A stretch of 64,000 bases of DNA, taken from NCBI RefSeq assembly GCF_900107605.1, contig NZ_FNQJ01000021.1, positions 1-64,000 of the forward strand, written 5' to 3'. How positions within the stretch are numbered: the first letter of the stretch is position 1; every line of letters begins with the position of its first letter. This document shows positions 57,089 through 64,000 of this stretch, piece after piece. The position numbers were made by a program, and so were the translations under genes. The notes under the pieces were generated by a model, which saw only the letters and a program-made list of their open reading frames with translations, was not told the origin of the DNA and made no database searches. Origin of the DNA: Acidovorax soli (GTDB taxonomy: Bacteria; Pseudomonadota; Gammaproteobacteria; Burkholderiales; Burkholderiaceae_C).

Positions 57089-57922
57089 ATGCAAGCCAAC
57101 CTCTATGCCCTGGGCGCCATCGCCCTGTGGGCCTCGCTCGCCTCTCTGGGCGTGTCGCTCACCCATGTTCCACCGTTTCTGCTCACGGGTATCGCGCTCA
57201 TCATCGGCAGCGTGCCTGCGTGGCCGTTTGTGCTGCGCGACCCCTCGCAGTGGCGCATTCCTGTGCGCACGCTGGCGCTGGGGGTGTATGGCCTGTTTGC
57301 CTACCACTTCCTGCTGTTCATAGCGCTGCGCCACGCGCCGCCGGTCGAGGCCAACCTGGTCAACTACCTGTGGCCGCTGTTCATCGTGGTGCTGGCGCCC
57401 GTGGTGCTGCCCGGCGTGGCGCTGCGCCTGCCGCATGTGCTGGCGGCCCTGCTGGGTTTTGGCGGTGCGGCCATTGCCATCGTGGGCGGGCGCGAGCTGA
57501 GCGGCACGCTGGCCTGGGGCTACCTGCCCGCGCTGGCGGCGGCGTTCATCTGGGCGACCTATTCGCTGCTGACCAAGCGCGTGGCCGCATTCCCGACCAC
57601 GGCCATCGGCCTGTTTGGCCTGGTGTCGGGCGCGCTCTCGCTGCTGTGCCACGCCGTGCTGGAGCCTGCCGTGGCGCTGCAGCCGCGGGACTGGGCGCTG
57701 CTGGCAGTGCTGGGCCTGGGGCCGCTGGGGGCCTCGTTCTTTCTGTGGGACAAGGCGCTCAAGCTCGGCGATGCCCGGCACATCGGCATCCTGAGCTACA
57801 TCACGCCGCTGGCATCCACCGCGCTGCTGCTGGTGGTGAGTGGCCGCCCCTTCAGCTGGAGCATTGCGCTGGCCACGGTGATGATCATCGGCGCGGCGGT
57901 GATGGGGATGCGGGCACGCTGA
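57089..57922 (+). CDS. EamA-type drug/metabolite transporter
   Basis: A 277-residue inner-membrane protein with about ten hydrophobic helices in two EamA repeats (first around FLLFIALRHAPPVEANLVNYLWP, second around GASFFLWDKALKLGDARHIG). Members export metabolites such as amino acids or nucleotides; the substrate cannot be read from sequence. It is a stand-alone gene after lipA. Confidence 0.92.
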   Translation: MQANLYALGAIALWASLASLGVSLTHVPPFLLTGIALIIGSVPAWPFVLRDPSQWRIPVRTLALGVYGLFAYHFLLFIALRHAPPVEANLVNYLWPLFIVVLAPVVLPGVALRLPHVLAALLGFGGAAIAIVGGRELSGTLAWGYLPALAAAFIWATYSLLTKRVAAFPTTAIGLFGLVSGALSLLCHAVLEPAVALQPRDWALLAVLGLGPLGASFFLWDKALKLGDARHIGILSYITPLASTALLLVVSGRPFSWSIALATVMIIGAAVMGMRAR

Positions 57923-58004
57923 TCAGGAATTTCAAGGAAAACTGACATCTCGCGCTTATCCGCAAAGTGCCAAAAGCCAGACATTGGATAGCAAATGAAA
58001 TGCG

Positions 58005-59756
58005 CTACGACACCAGCAGCGCGGCGGGCTCGTCACCTTCGAGCACCTGCTGCGCCCATGGTGCCAGCTTGCGGGTGTCGGCCCGCAGGATTTCCTGCTT
58101 CACGGCCAGGATCTGCGCCGGGTGCATGGAGAAGCTGCGCAGCCCCAGCCCCAGCAGCAGGCGCGTCATGGTCACATCGCCCGCAGTTTCGCCGCACACG
58201 CACACGCTCTTGCCCTGGCGTTCGCCCTCGGCAATCACATCGGCCACCAGGCGCAGCACGGCCGGGTGCAGCGGGTCATACAGATGCGCCACAGCCTCGT
58301 CGGTACGGTCGATGGCCAGCGTGTACTGGATGAGGTCGTTGGTGCCGATGGACAGGAAATCGAAGTACTTGAGGAAGCTGCGCACCATCAGCGCGGCCGC
58401 CGGCACCTCGATCATGGCGCCCAGCTGCACCGGGCCGTAGGGCACGCCCCGGGCGTCGAGTTCGGCGCGTGCCAGTTCGACCTGGGCCAGCGTCTGCTCG
58501 ATTTCGTGGCGATGCGCCAGCATCGGAAACAGCAGCTTCACCTGGCCATAGGCCGCCGCGCGCAGCACTGCGCGCAGCTGGTTGCGGAACATGGACGGAT
58601 CGGCCAGGCTCCAGCGGATGGCACGCAGGCCCAGCGCAGGGTTCAGGTGCGTGTCCTTGCCCCCCTTGTCGAGCGGTTTGTCGGCGCCCACGTCAATGGT
58701 ACGGATGGTGACCGGCAGGCCCTGCATGCCGTCAATCGCCTCGCAGTACGCGCGGTACTGCTCGTCTTCACCGGGTAGGTTGCCATTTTTGCCCATGAAC
58801 AGGAATTCACTGCGAAACAGGCCCACGCCCACGGCGCCCGCGCGCACGGCAGCGGCGGCATCACCGGGCTGCTCGATGTTGGCCAGCAATTCGATCTTGT
58901 GGCCATCGATGGTGATGGCGGGTGTATGGCGCAGGCGCGCCAGGCGCTCGCGCTCCAGTGCCACCTGGCGCTGGCGAAAGCCGTATTCGGCCAGGATGAT
59001 GGGCGAAGGATCGACGATCATCACCCCGGCATCGCCGTCGATGATGACCCAGTCGTCCTGGCGCACCAGCTGGCTGGCTGCACGTGCACCCACCACCGCC
59101 GGGATGTCCATGCTGCGCGCCACGATAGCGGTATGCGAGGTCTTGCCGCCCACGTCGGTCACGAAGCCTGCGAACACGCTCTGCTTGAACTGCAGCATGT
59201 CGGCCGGGGACAGGTCGTGCGCCACCAGCACCAGCGGCACATCGACCGTGTCGTCGAGCAGCAGGTCCTGCTGGGTCTTGCGCGGGCTGCTGGCAGGCGG
59301 CGCCACGGGGCTGGCCACGCCCTTCATGTAGCGCAGGATGCGCTCGACCACCTGCTCCAGGTCGGCCTTGCGTTCGCGCAGGTAGTCGTCTTCCATCTCG
59401 TCGAACTGGCGCGCAATCAGTTCGAACTGCGTGGTCAGCGCCCACTCGGCGTTGTACAGGCGCTCGGAGATCCAGTGCTTGACCCCGCCGGTGAGCATCT
59501 CGTCCTGCAGCAGAAGCAGGTGCACGTCCAGCAGCGCGGCCAGCTCGGGTGGCGCATCGTGCGGCATGTCGGCCTGCAGGCGCTGCAACTCCTCGGCCAC
59601 CGCATTGCGCCCCTGGCGCACCCGCTCGATTTCCGCCGCCACCTGCTCGGGCTGGATGAAATAGTGCGCCACATCCACGCGGCTTGATGCCACCAGCACG
59701 GCCCGGCCGATGGCGATGCCCCGTGCAACCGCGAGACCGTGGACGGAAAACGTCAT
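58005..59756 (-). CDS. ptsI: Phosphoenolpyruvate-protein phosphotransferase (Enzyme I)
   Basis: A 583-residue Enzyme I. The phosphorylated His is His208 in GGKTSHTAIVARSMDIPA. The PEP-binding barrel has GVGLFRSEFLFM and, near the end, the Cys of CVCGETAGD. It passes phosphate from phosphoenolpyruvate to HPr. It is the last gene of a three-gene regulatory PTS operon (EIIA, HPr, EI) with no sugar permease in sight. Confidence 0.97.
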   Translation of the reverse strand: MTFSVHGLAVARGIAIGRAVLVASSRVDVAHYFIQPEQVAAEIERVRQGRNAVAEELQRLQADMPHDAPPELAALLDVHLLLLQDEMLTGGVKHWISERLYNAEWALTTQFELIARQFDEMEDDYLRERKADLEQVVERILRYMKGVASPVAPPASSPRKTQQDLLLDDTVDVPLVLVAHDLSPADMLQFKQSVFAGFVTDVGGKTSHTAIVARSMDIPAVVGARAASQLVRQDDWVIIDGDAGVMIVDPSPIILAEYGFRQRQVALERERLARLRHTPAITIDGHKIELLANIEQPGDAAAAVRAGAVGVGLFRSEFLFMGKNGNLPGEDEQYRAYCEAIDGMQGLPVTIRTIDVGADKPLDKGGKDTHLNPALGLRAIRWSLADPSMFRNQLRAVLRAAAYGQVKLLFPMLAHRHEIEQTLAQVELARAELDARGVPYGPVQLGAMIEVPAAALMVRSFLKYFDFLSIGTNDLIQYTLAIDRTDEAVAHLYDPLHPAVLRLVADVIAEGERQGKSVCVCGETAGDVTMTRLLLGLGLRSFSMHPAQILAVKQEILRADTRKLAPWAQQVLEGDEPAALLVS

Positions 59757-59853
59757 CGAAGAACCTTTTCTGGCAAGCGTTCAACCACCGCGTTGCCCGC
59801 ACGCACCCCGGAGGGACCACCTCCCGCGCAATCGGGGCGCAGGGGGCTCACCG

Positions 59854-60123
59854 TCATTCCCCTTCGCCGAACTTGTCGGCGATCAGCGCGAGCAACGCAT
59901 CCATGGCCTCCTGTTCGCGCTCGCCAATGGTCTCGATCTCAATCTCGGTGCCCATGCCCGCGGCCAGCATCATCACGCCCATGATGCTCTTGGCATTGAT
60001 GCGGCGATCACCCCGGCTCATGAAAACATCGCAGGGAAAGCTGCCCGCCAGCTTGGTCAGCTTGGCAGACGCCCGGGCATGCAGGCCCAGCTTATTGTTG
60101 ATGGTCGTGCGGGTCTTGATCAT
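59854..60123 (-). CDS. ptsH: Phosphocarrier protein HPr
   Basis: An 89-residue HPr with the phosphorylated His15 in NKLGLHARA and Ser46 in INAKSIMGV, the site used by HPr kinase when that enzyme is present. The chosen ATG gives the family start; its first 32 bases overlap the EIIA gene in another frame, an unusually long overlap for this pair. Confidence 0.96.
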   Translation of the reverse strand: MIKTRTTINNKLGLHARASAKLTKLAGSFPCDVFMSRGDRRINAKSIMGVMMLAAGMGTEIEIETIGEREQEAMDALLALIADKFGEGE

Positions 60124-60541
60124 GGGAGTTTCGTCGAGTCTGGTTCTGCGGCGCTGCAATGGCCACCTGCATCACCCCCTGGGTGCCGCCCACGACAGCG
60201 CGGGTCACCACGGCATCGAGGGGTTCGGCGCGGTAGCTCACGGCACGCAGCAGCATGGGCAGATTCACGCCCGCGACCAGGCGCGAACCCACGCCGTCCA
60301 CCAGGCGCTGGGCGATATTGCAGGGCGTGGCGCCAAACAGGTCGGTCAGCACCAGCGTGGAATGGGTGCCCAGCTGCTCCAGCAAGCTGCGTGCCTGGGC
60401 CAGGCTGGCTTCTGGCGCCGCGCTGGGCTGCACGTCCAGGGCCGCCACACTGTCGCCACAGTCGGCAAACACGTGCAGCGCACATTCACGCAAGGCATGG
60501 GCCAGCGGAGCGTGGGCAATGATGAGAATGCTGGTACTCAT
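60092..60541 (-). CDS. PTS Enzyme IIA, mannose family (regulatory type)
   Basis: A 149-residue EIIA-Man domain protein. His10 in LIIAHAPLAHAL is the phosphorylation site, and LVLTDLFGATPCNIAQRL is conserved. Stand-alone EIIA-Man next to HPr and EI, without IIB, IIC or IID, is common in betaproteobacteria and is thought to regulate rather than transport. The tail beyond residue 135 is His/Asp/Gln-rich and is read from the HPr-overlapping part. Confidence 0.92.
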   Translation of the reverse strand: MSTSILIIAHAPLAHALRECALHVFADCGDSVAALDVQPSAAPEASLAQARSLLEQLGTHSTLVLTDLFGATPCNIAQRLVDGVGSRLVAGVNLPMLLRAVSYRAEPLDAVVTRAVVGGTQGVMQVAIAAPQNQTRRNSHDQDPHDHQQ

Positions 60542-60631
60542 GGTGTGATGGTTTGCCTTGCATTATGGCGGGCCGAAAGGAGTTCACCACGGTCAGCCCG
60601 ATGGCCGCGCGCAATGGCATCGGGCCGACAG

Positions 60632-61153
60632 TCAATCCAGGCCGGCAAATAGGGCGTTGGCCACGTCGGGCCGGGGCTTGTCGGTGTACACCACGGCGTG
60701 GTACAGCCGCACTTCTTGGCCCACCGCGCGCGCAAACCACACGCCCTGCACCGTCACCGCCGTGCCATCCGCGCGCCGGCCCTGCGCCACCAGGCGCACC
60801 GAGGATGGCAGTGGCAGCGTGCCCGCGAACGCAAACGGCTGCTCGGAGAGCACGGTGGCAGCCTCCAGGCGCGCCAGCACTGCGGCCCGCCAGTGCGCCA
60901 GCGCGACATCGGCACGGGCCGGGTCTGGCAGCGCGGCGTGCGAGATGGCAAAGGTGGCGCTGTCGGCTTCGCAACCCGCCATGGCCAGCTCCACCGGCAC
61001 CCCAGCCATTTCCACGGTGCGCGTGGCATGGTCGGGCTTGCACGGCAGGGTGGCCGTGAGCGCAGCGCCGGCCAGCGGCACGCTGCGCCAGTTCAGTGCG
61101 GGGCTGCATGCCGCCAGCAGCAGGGCCGCAGCCCAGGGCAATGTCCGGTTCAT
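60632..61153 (-). CDS. Putative lipoprotein, unknown function
   Basis: A 173-residue protein with a lipoprotein signal (LLLAACS lipobox, Cys16). The mature part is a mixed beta-rich domain with two further Cys and no motif I recognise (LTATLPCKPDHATRTVEMAG is the most distinctive part). It stands alone between the PTS operon and the divergent thioredoxin gene. The ATG at 61153 is chosen because the signal starts there. Confidence 0.75.
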   Translation of the reverse strand: MNRTLPWAAALLLAACSPALNWRSVPLAGAALTATLPCKPDHATRTVEMAGVPVELAMAGCEADSATFAISHAALPDPARADVALAHWRAAVLARLEAATVLSEQPFAFAGTLPLPSSVRLVAQGRRADGTAVTVQGVWFARAVGQEVRLYHAVVYTDKPRPDVANALFAGLD

Positions 61154-61331
61154 GGTCCGATTATGGGCAACAGCACATGGCCGCAAAGCGACTGTGCACC
61201 AGGAGGTGAACTTTTATGGCGCAATGCGGTCTGTCTTCCAGGGTCATAAAGGGCTGCCGAACTGTCGGGGCAGGCAGTCCTGCACAATGCGGGCTTGGGC
61301 GCTTGCCCACCGCTTTTTGGATGAGGATGTC

Positions 61332-61835
61332 ATGGGTATCAAGCATTGGGCAGTCGGCGCCGCATTGGTGGCTTTCGTGGGCGTGGGCGCATGGGTGTAT
61401 CTGGACGCCGGGCGCTCGGTGGCACCTGAATCCACGTTTGTGCTGCTGGACGGATCCCGCCAGACCACCGCCGATCTGCGCGGCAAGGTGACGCTGGTCA
61501 ATTTCTGGGCCACCAGCTGCACCACCTGCGTGGCGGAAATGCCCGAAATCATCGCCACCCACAACAAATTCCACACCAAGGGCTTCGACACCCTGGCCGT
61601 GGCCATGAGCTACGACCCGCCCAGCTACGTGGTGAACTTTGCCGAATCGCGCAAGCTGCCGTTCAAGGTGGCGCTCGACAACACGGGCGCGGTGGCCAAG
61701 GCCTGGGGCGATGTGCGCCTGACGCCCTCGACGTTCATCGTGAACAAGCGCGGCGAGATCGTGAAGAGCTATGTCGGCGCCCCTGACTTTCCAGAACTGC
61801 ACCGGCTGATCGAGAAGCTGCTGGCCGAGACCTGA
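61332..61835 (+). CDS. TlpA-like membrane-anchored thioredoxin with a CTTC site
   Basis: A 167-residue TlpA/ResA-type protein: N-terminal membrane anchor at residues 5-22, then a thioredoxin fold with NFWATSCTTCVAEMPEI. The active site is Cys-Thr-Thr-Cys rather than the usual Cys-x-Pro-Cys; the later cis-Pro (RLTPSTFIV) is present. Periplasmic reductases of this class serve cytochrome c maturation or peroxide defence; the target is unknown. Confidence 0.88.
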   Translation: MGIKHWAVGAALVAFVGVGAWVYLDAGRSVAPESTFVLLDGSRQTTADLRGKVTLVNFWATSCTTCVAEMPEIIATHNKFHTKGFDTLAVAMSYDPPSYVVNFAESRKLPFKVALDNTGAVAKAWGDVRLTPSTFIVNKRGEIVKSYVGAPDFPELHRLIEKLLAET

Positions 61836-61903
61836 TCTGCCACGGCCGCGTGAGGCTTGATGGGTGAAAAAGTGACTTCCGTAGGTGCCGCTACACTGTT
61901 CCT

Positions 61904-62416
61904 TTGCATCAGCCTGCCTGCGTTGTGGAAAAGCTACCTGTCACCCTGCTGACCCCGTCCCTCCCCCATGAGCTGGATGCGGTGCGCGCCATCTTCCGGG
62001 AATATGCCGATAGCCTCGGCATCGACCTGTGCTTTCAGGATTTCGAGACCGAACTGGCCCAGCTGCCAGGTGAATATGCCCCACCACGCGGGGATTTGCT
62101 GCTGGCCGAGGTCGATGGGACCATTGCCGGCTGCTGCGCATTGCGTCCGCTGGACGCGGCAGACTATCCCAATGCCGCTGAAATGAAACGCCTCTATGTG
62201 CGCAAGGCGTTTCGGGGGTTCGGCCTGGGCCGGCAACTGGCCGAGGCCGCGCTGGATGCAGCCCGGGCAAAAGGTTATGCCTGCGTGCTGCTCGACACGC
62301 TGGACGACATGGAATCCGCGCGGGCCCTGTATGCCGACCTCGGCTTCGAGGACATTCCACCCTACTACCACAACCCCATTGCCGGGGCCCATTACCTCAA
62401 GGCGGACATTCTTTGA
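61904..62416 (+). CDS. GNAT family N-acetyltransferase
   Basis: A 170-residue GNAT protein. The acetyl-CoA binding motif is RKAFRGFGLGRQLAEAAL (the Arg-x-x-Gly-x-Gly/Ala type), preceded by the EMKRLYV strand; the C-terminus (LYADLGFEDIPPYY) is also typical. The TTG at 61904 or a GTG at 61925 may be the start; no ATG is available near the domain. Substrate unknown. Confidence 0.88.
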   Translation: MHQPACVVEKLPVTLLTPSLPHELDAVRAIFREYADSLGIDLCFQDFETELAQLPGEYAPPRGDLLLAEVDGTIAGCCALRPLDAADYPNAAEMKRLYVRKAFRGFGLGRQLAEAALDAARAKGYACVLLDTLDDMESARALYADLGFEDIPPYYHNPIAGAHYLKADIL

Positions 62417-62420
62417 AGAA

Positions 62421-62474
62421 ATAGGCTACCAGCGCTTATATGCAATGCGCTGATAGCTATTTATTTCATAGCAA
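62421..62474 (+). repeat. Comamonadaceae-type dispersed repeat, copy 3
   Basis: The segment with CCAGCGCTTATATGCAATGC and TGATAGCTATTTATTTCATAGC matches copy 2 at 45990-46043 in its main blocks (AGCGCTTAT, GCGCT, TAGCTAT, ATAGC). It lies between the convergent acetyltransferase and peroxiredoxin genes and could form a hairpin acting on either transcript. Confidence 0.75.
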
Positions 62475-62477
62475 TTC

Positions 62478-62984
62478 TCAACCCTTGGCTTGCGCCAGCA
62501 GCGTATCGGCGTCGCTCACGGCAAACTGGCCAGGCGCTTCGATATTGAGCGTGACGACCTTGCCGTCGCGCACCAGCATCGAATAGCGGTTGCTGCGCAG
62601 TCCCAGGCCCTTGCCCGTCAGGTCCAGCGTCAGGCCCGTGGCCTTGGCGAAGGCGGCATCACCGTCGGCCAGCATGCGCACCTTGTCGCCGGTCTTCTGG
62701 TCGCGGGCCCAGGCGCCCATCACAAAGGCGTCGTTGACGCTCACGCACCAGATCTCGTCCACGCCAGCCGCCTTGAACTCGGCCGCCTTCGCCAGATAAC
62801 CGGGCACATGCTTGGCCGAGCAGGTGGGCGTAAAGGCGCCAGGCAGGGCAAACAGCGCAATGGTCTTGCCGGCAGTGGCCTTGTCCACGGGCACGGGGTT
62901 GGGGCCAATGCTGCAGCCTTCGCCCTCGACTTCCGAGTATTCCATCAGGGTGGTGGCAGGCAGGGTATCACCGACTTTGATCAT
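62478..62984 (-). CDS. Peroxiredoxin (Prx5/redoxin type)
   Basis: A 168-residue Prx5-type peroxiredoxin. The peroxidatic Cys55 lies in PGAFTPTCSAKHVPGY. The start MIKVGDTLP and the WCVSVNDAFVMGAW segment are typical. It reduces peroxides using thiols such as glutaredoxin or glutathione. GGAG lies six bases before the ATG at 62984. It follows rpsQ on the same strand after two hairpins, so it probably has its own promoter. Confidence 0.93.
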   Translation of the reverse strand: MIKVGDTLPATTLMEYSEVEGEGCSIGPNPVPVDKATAGKTIALFALPGAFTPTCSAKHVPGYLAKAAEFKAAGVDEIWCVSVNDAFVMGAWARDQKTGDKVRMLADGDAAFAKATGLTLDLTGKGLGLRSNRYSMLVRDGKVVTLNIEAPGQFAVSDADTLLAQAKG

Positions 62985-63015
62985 CTTCATCTCCAAGAAA
63001 CTGGGGCAGTCCGCC

Positions 63016-63034
63016 GGGGTGCAATGTGCACCCC
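63016..63034. terminator. Hairpin downstream of the ribosomal gene cluster
   Basis: GGGGTGCA and TGCACCCC surround a three-base loop. It lies between the stronger hairpin at 63042-63068 and the peroxiredoxin start. Confidence 0.45.
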
Positions 63035-63041
63035 ACAAAGC

Positions 63042-63068
63042 AAAACGACCCACATTGTGGGTCGTTTT
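63042..63068 (-). terminator. Terminator after rpsQ
   Basis: AAAACGACCCACA and TGTGGGTCGTTTT form a long stem that ends in T on the minus strand, 31 bases after the rpsQ stop. It should end the ribosomal transcript in this direction. Confidence 0.8.
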
Positions 63069-63099
63069 GAAGGTCCTTGCAGGCTTGCGCCGTTAGGGC

Positions 63100-63369
63100 T
63101 TAGAGCAGGCCGGCCTTTTGCACCAGACGGGTCGCAACCCAGTTCTTGGTCTTGGAGAGCGGACGGCTCTCGGTGATTTCGATCACGTCGCCGAGATGGA
63201 AATCACCATTTTCGTCGTGGGCGTGGTACTTGCTCGACTTGGCAACGATCTTGCCGTAGAGCTCGTGCTTCACACGGCGCTCGACCAGCACCGTCACGGT
63301 CTTTTGACGCTTGTCGCTGACCACCTTGCCAATCAAGGTGCGCTTGAGGGATTTTTTAGGTTCCGTCAT
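63100..63369 (-). CDS. rpsQ: 30S ribosomal protein S17
   Basis: An 89-residue S17. [24 protein letters not shown] is the family core, and [20 protein letters not shown] follows. It is the last gene of the visible part of the S10 operon. In many bacteria rplN follows directly; here a terminator does. Confidence 0.97.
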   Translation of the reverse strand: MTEPKKSLKRTLIGKVVSDKRQKTVTVLVERRVKHELYGKIVAKSSKYHAHDENGDFHLGDVIEITESRPLSKTKNWVATRLVQKAGLL

Positions 63370-63378
63370 GTTGGCTCC

Positions 63379-63573
63379 TTACTTGGCGGCTTGCTTTTCA
63401 GCAAGAATGGTCTTGGCGCGAGCGATGTCGCGACGGGTGGTACGCAGCGTGTTGGTGTTACCCAGCTGTTGCGTAGCCTTCTGCATGCGCAGACCGAAAT
63501 GGGCTTTTTGCAAGGCCTTGATTTCGGTTTCGATGCCGGCAACGTCTTTTTGGCGCAGTTCAGTAGCTTTCAT
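63379..63573 (-). CDS. rpmC: 50S ribosomal protein L29
   Basis: A 64-residue L29: [18 protein letters not shown], then [20 protein letters not shown] and the conserved basic C-terminus. The ATG at 63573 has AGGAGAA upstream. It lies between rplP and rpsQ in the usual order. Confidence 0.97.
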   Translation of the reverse strand: MKATELRQKDVAGIETEIKALQKAHFGLRMQKATQQLGNTNTLRTTRRDIARAKTILAEKQAAK

Positions 63574-63589
63574 TGCATGTTCTCCTGAA

Positions 63590-64000
63590 TTACGAGCCAA
63601 TCAGGCGGCTGACAAAGGTGGTGCGCAGCGGCAGCTTGGCGGCAGCCAGGCGGAACGCTTCACGGGCCAGTTCTTCAGGCACACCCACGATTTCAAAAAC
63701 GATCTTGCCGGGCTGGATTTCAGCCACGTAGTACTCGGGGTTGCCCTTACCGTTACCCATACGCACTTCTGCGGGCTTGGTAGAGATTGGCTTGTCCGGG
63801 AACACGCGGATCCAGATACGGCCGCCACGCTTGACGTGACGGGAAATCGCACGGCGTGCAGCTTCGATCTGGCGGGCCGTCAGACGGCCACGATCGGTGC
63901 ACTTCAGACCGAAATCACCGAAGGCAACGGAGGCACCCCGCGTTGCGACGCCGGTGTTACGGCCTTTTTGCTCCTTGCGGTATTTGCGGCGAGCAGGTTG
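63590..64000 (-). CDS. rplP: 50S ribosomal protein L16, cut by the window edge
   Basis: All but about the first two codons of L16 are present (137 codons including stop): [54 protein letters not shown] and the ending [11 protein letters not shown]. The start lies just beyond base 64000. It is upstream of rpmC in the S10-type operon. Confidence 0.97.
   Translation of the reverse strand, partial: QPARRKYRKEQKGRNTGVATRGASVAFGDFGLKCTDRGRLTARQIEAARRAISRHVKRGGRIWIRVFPDKPISTKPAEVRMGNGKGNPEYYVAEIQPGKIVFEIVGVPEELAREAFRLAAAKLPLRTTFVSRLIGS

Noticed and set aside
57925-58004. A possible fourth copy of the dispersed repeat (CGCGCTTATCCGCAAAGTGC)
   Set aside because: Only about ten bases match the consensus and the second half (TAGCTAT block) is missing or altered.

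Overview
The window comes from a high-GC betaproteobacterium, most likely a member of the Comamonadaceae close to Acidovorax or Alicycliphilus. The signs are the order and protein sequences of the ATP synthase operon, lipB-lipA, an S10-type ribosomal cluster that ends after rpsQ and is followed by a peroxiredoxin, a cytochrome c with two haem sites, and a dispersed intergenic repeat (three copies seen) of a kind I associate with this family. The left two thirds (1 to about 42170) are accessory DNA made of nested mobile elements, a restriction locus and a cobalamin operon. The right third (about 42600 to 64000) is core chromosome. The boundary falls at a tRNA-Arg(CCG) gene whose 3' end faces the accessory side.

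Region 1 (1-4397) is the right end of a Tn4371-family integrative conjugative element: a 5'-truncated trbL, then trbF, trbG, trbI and a DUF2274 gene, ending in a TTTTTCAT site. trbL is cut by what looks like the terminus of an IS21-family insertion sequence. Region 2 (4396-13760) opens with the leftover 3' end of a host gene split by that element. It continues with a tightly overlapping operon of two very large tyrosine-recombinase-like proteins plus a third protein of unknown function (5452-10974), then a minus-strand group of small genes of unknown function. Region 3 (13883-23379) has a tyrosine integrase with a small excisionase-like gene, an opposing XRE regulator, and a complete type I restriction-modification locus (hsdM, hsdS, hsdR). 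A two-gene module containing a nucleotidyltransferase-fold protein sits between hsdS and hsdR.

Region 4 (23763-34662, minus strand) is one cobalamin operon headed by a cobalamin riboswitch: cbiM, cobM, cbiX, cobH, cbiD, cobL, cobI, truncated cbiG, a cobE-bluB fusion, cobJ, a [2Fe-2S] ferredoxin-like gene and cobA. Most genes overlap by a few bases. The enzyme set is mainly that of the early-cobalt (anaerobic type) route, yet it includes an oxygen-dependent BluB domain. Region 5 (34972-41861) holds a small tyrosine recombinase gene cut cleanly by an IS66-family element with an 8-bp target duplication, followed by a RIT element (recombinase in trio) with 38-bp terminal inverted repeats.

Region 6 (42178-64000) contains tRNA-Arg with a duplicated 5' half next to it, cytochrome c, a YheT-type hydrolase, lemA and two TPM-domain genes, the atpIBEFHAGDC operon, ybeD-lipB-lipA, a DMT transporter, a regulatory phosphotransferase cascade (EIIA, HPr, EI), a TlpA-type thioredoxin, a GNAT acetyltransferase, a peroxiredoxin, and rplP-rpmC-rpsQ running off the right edge.
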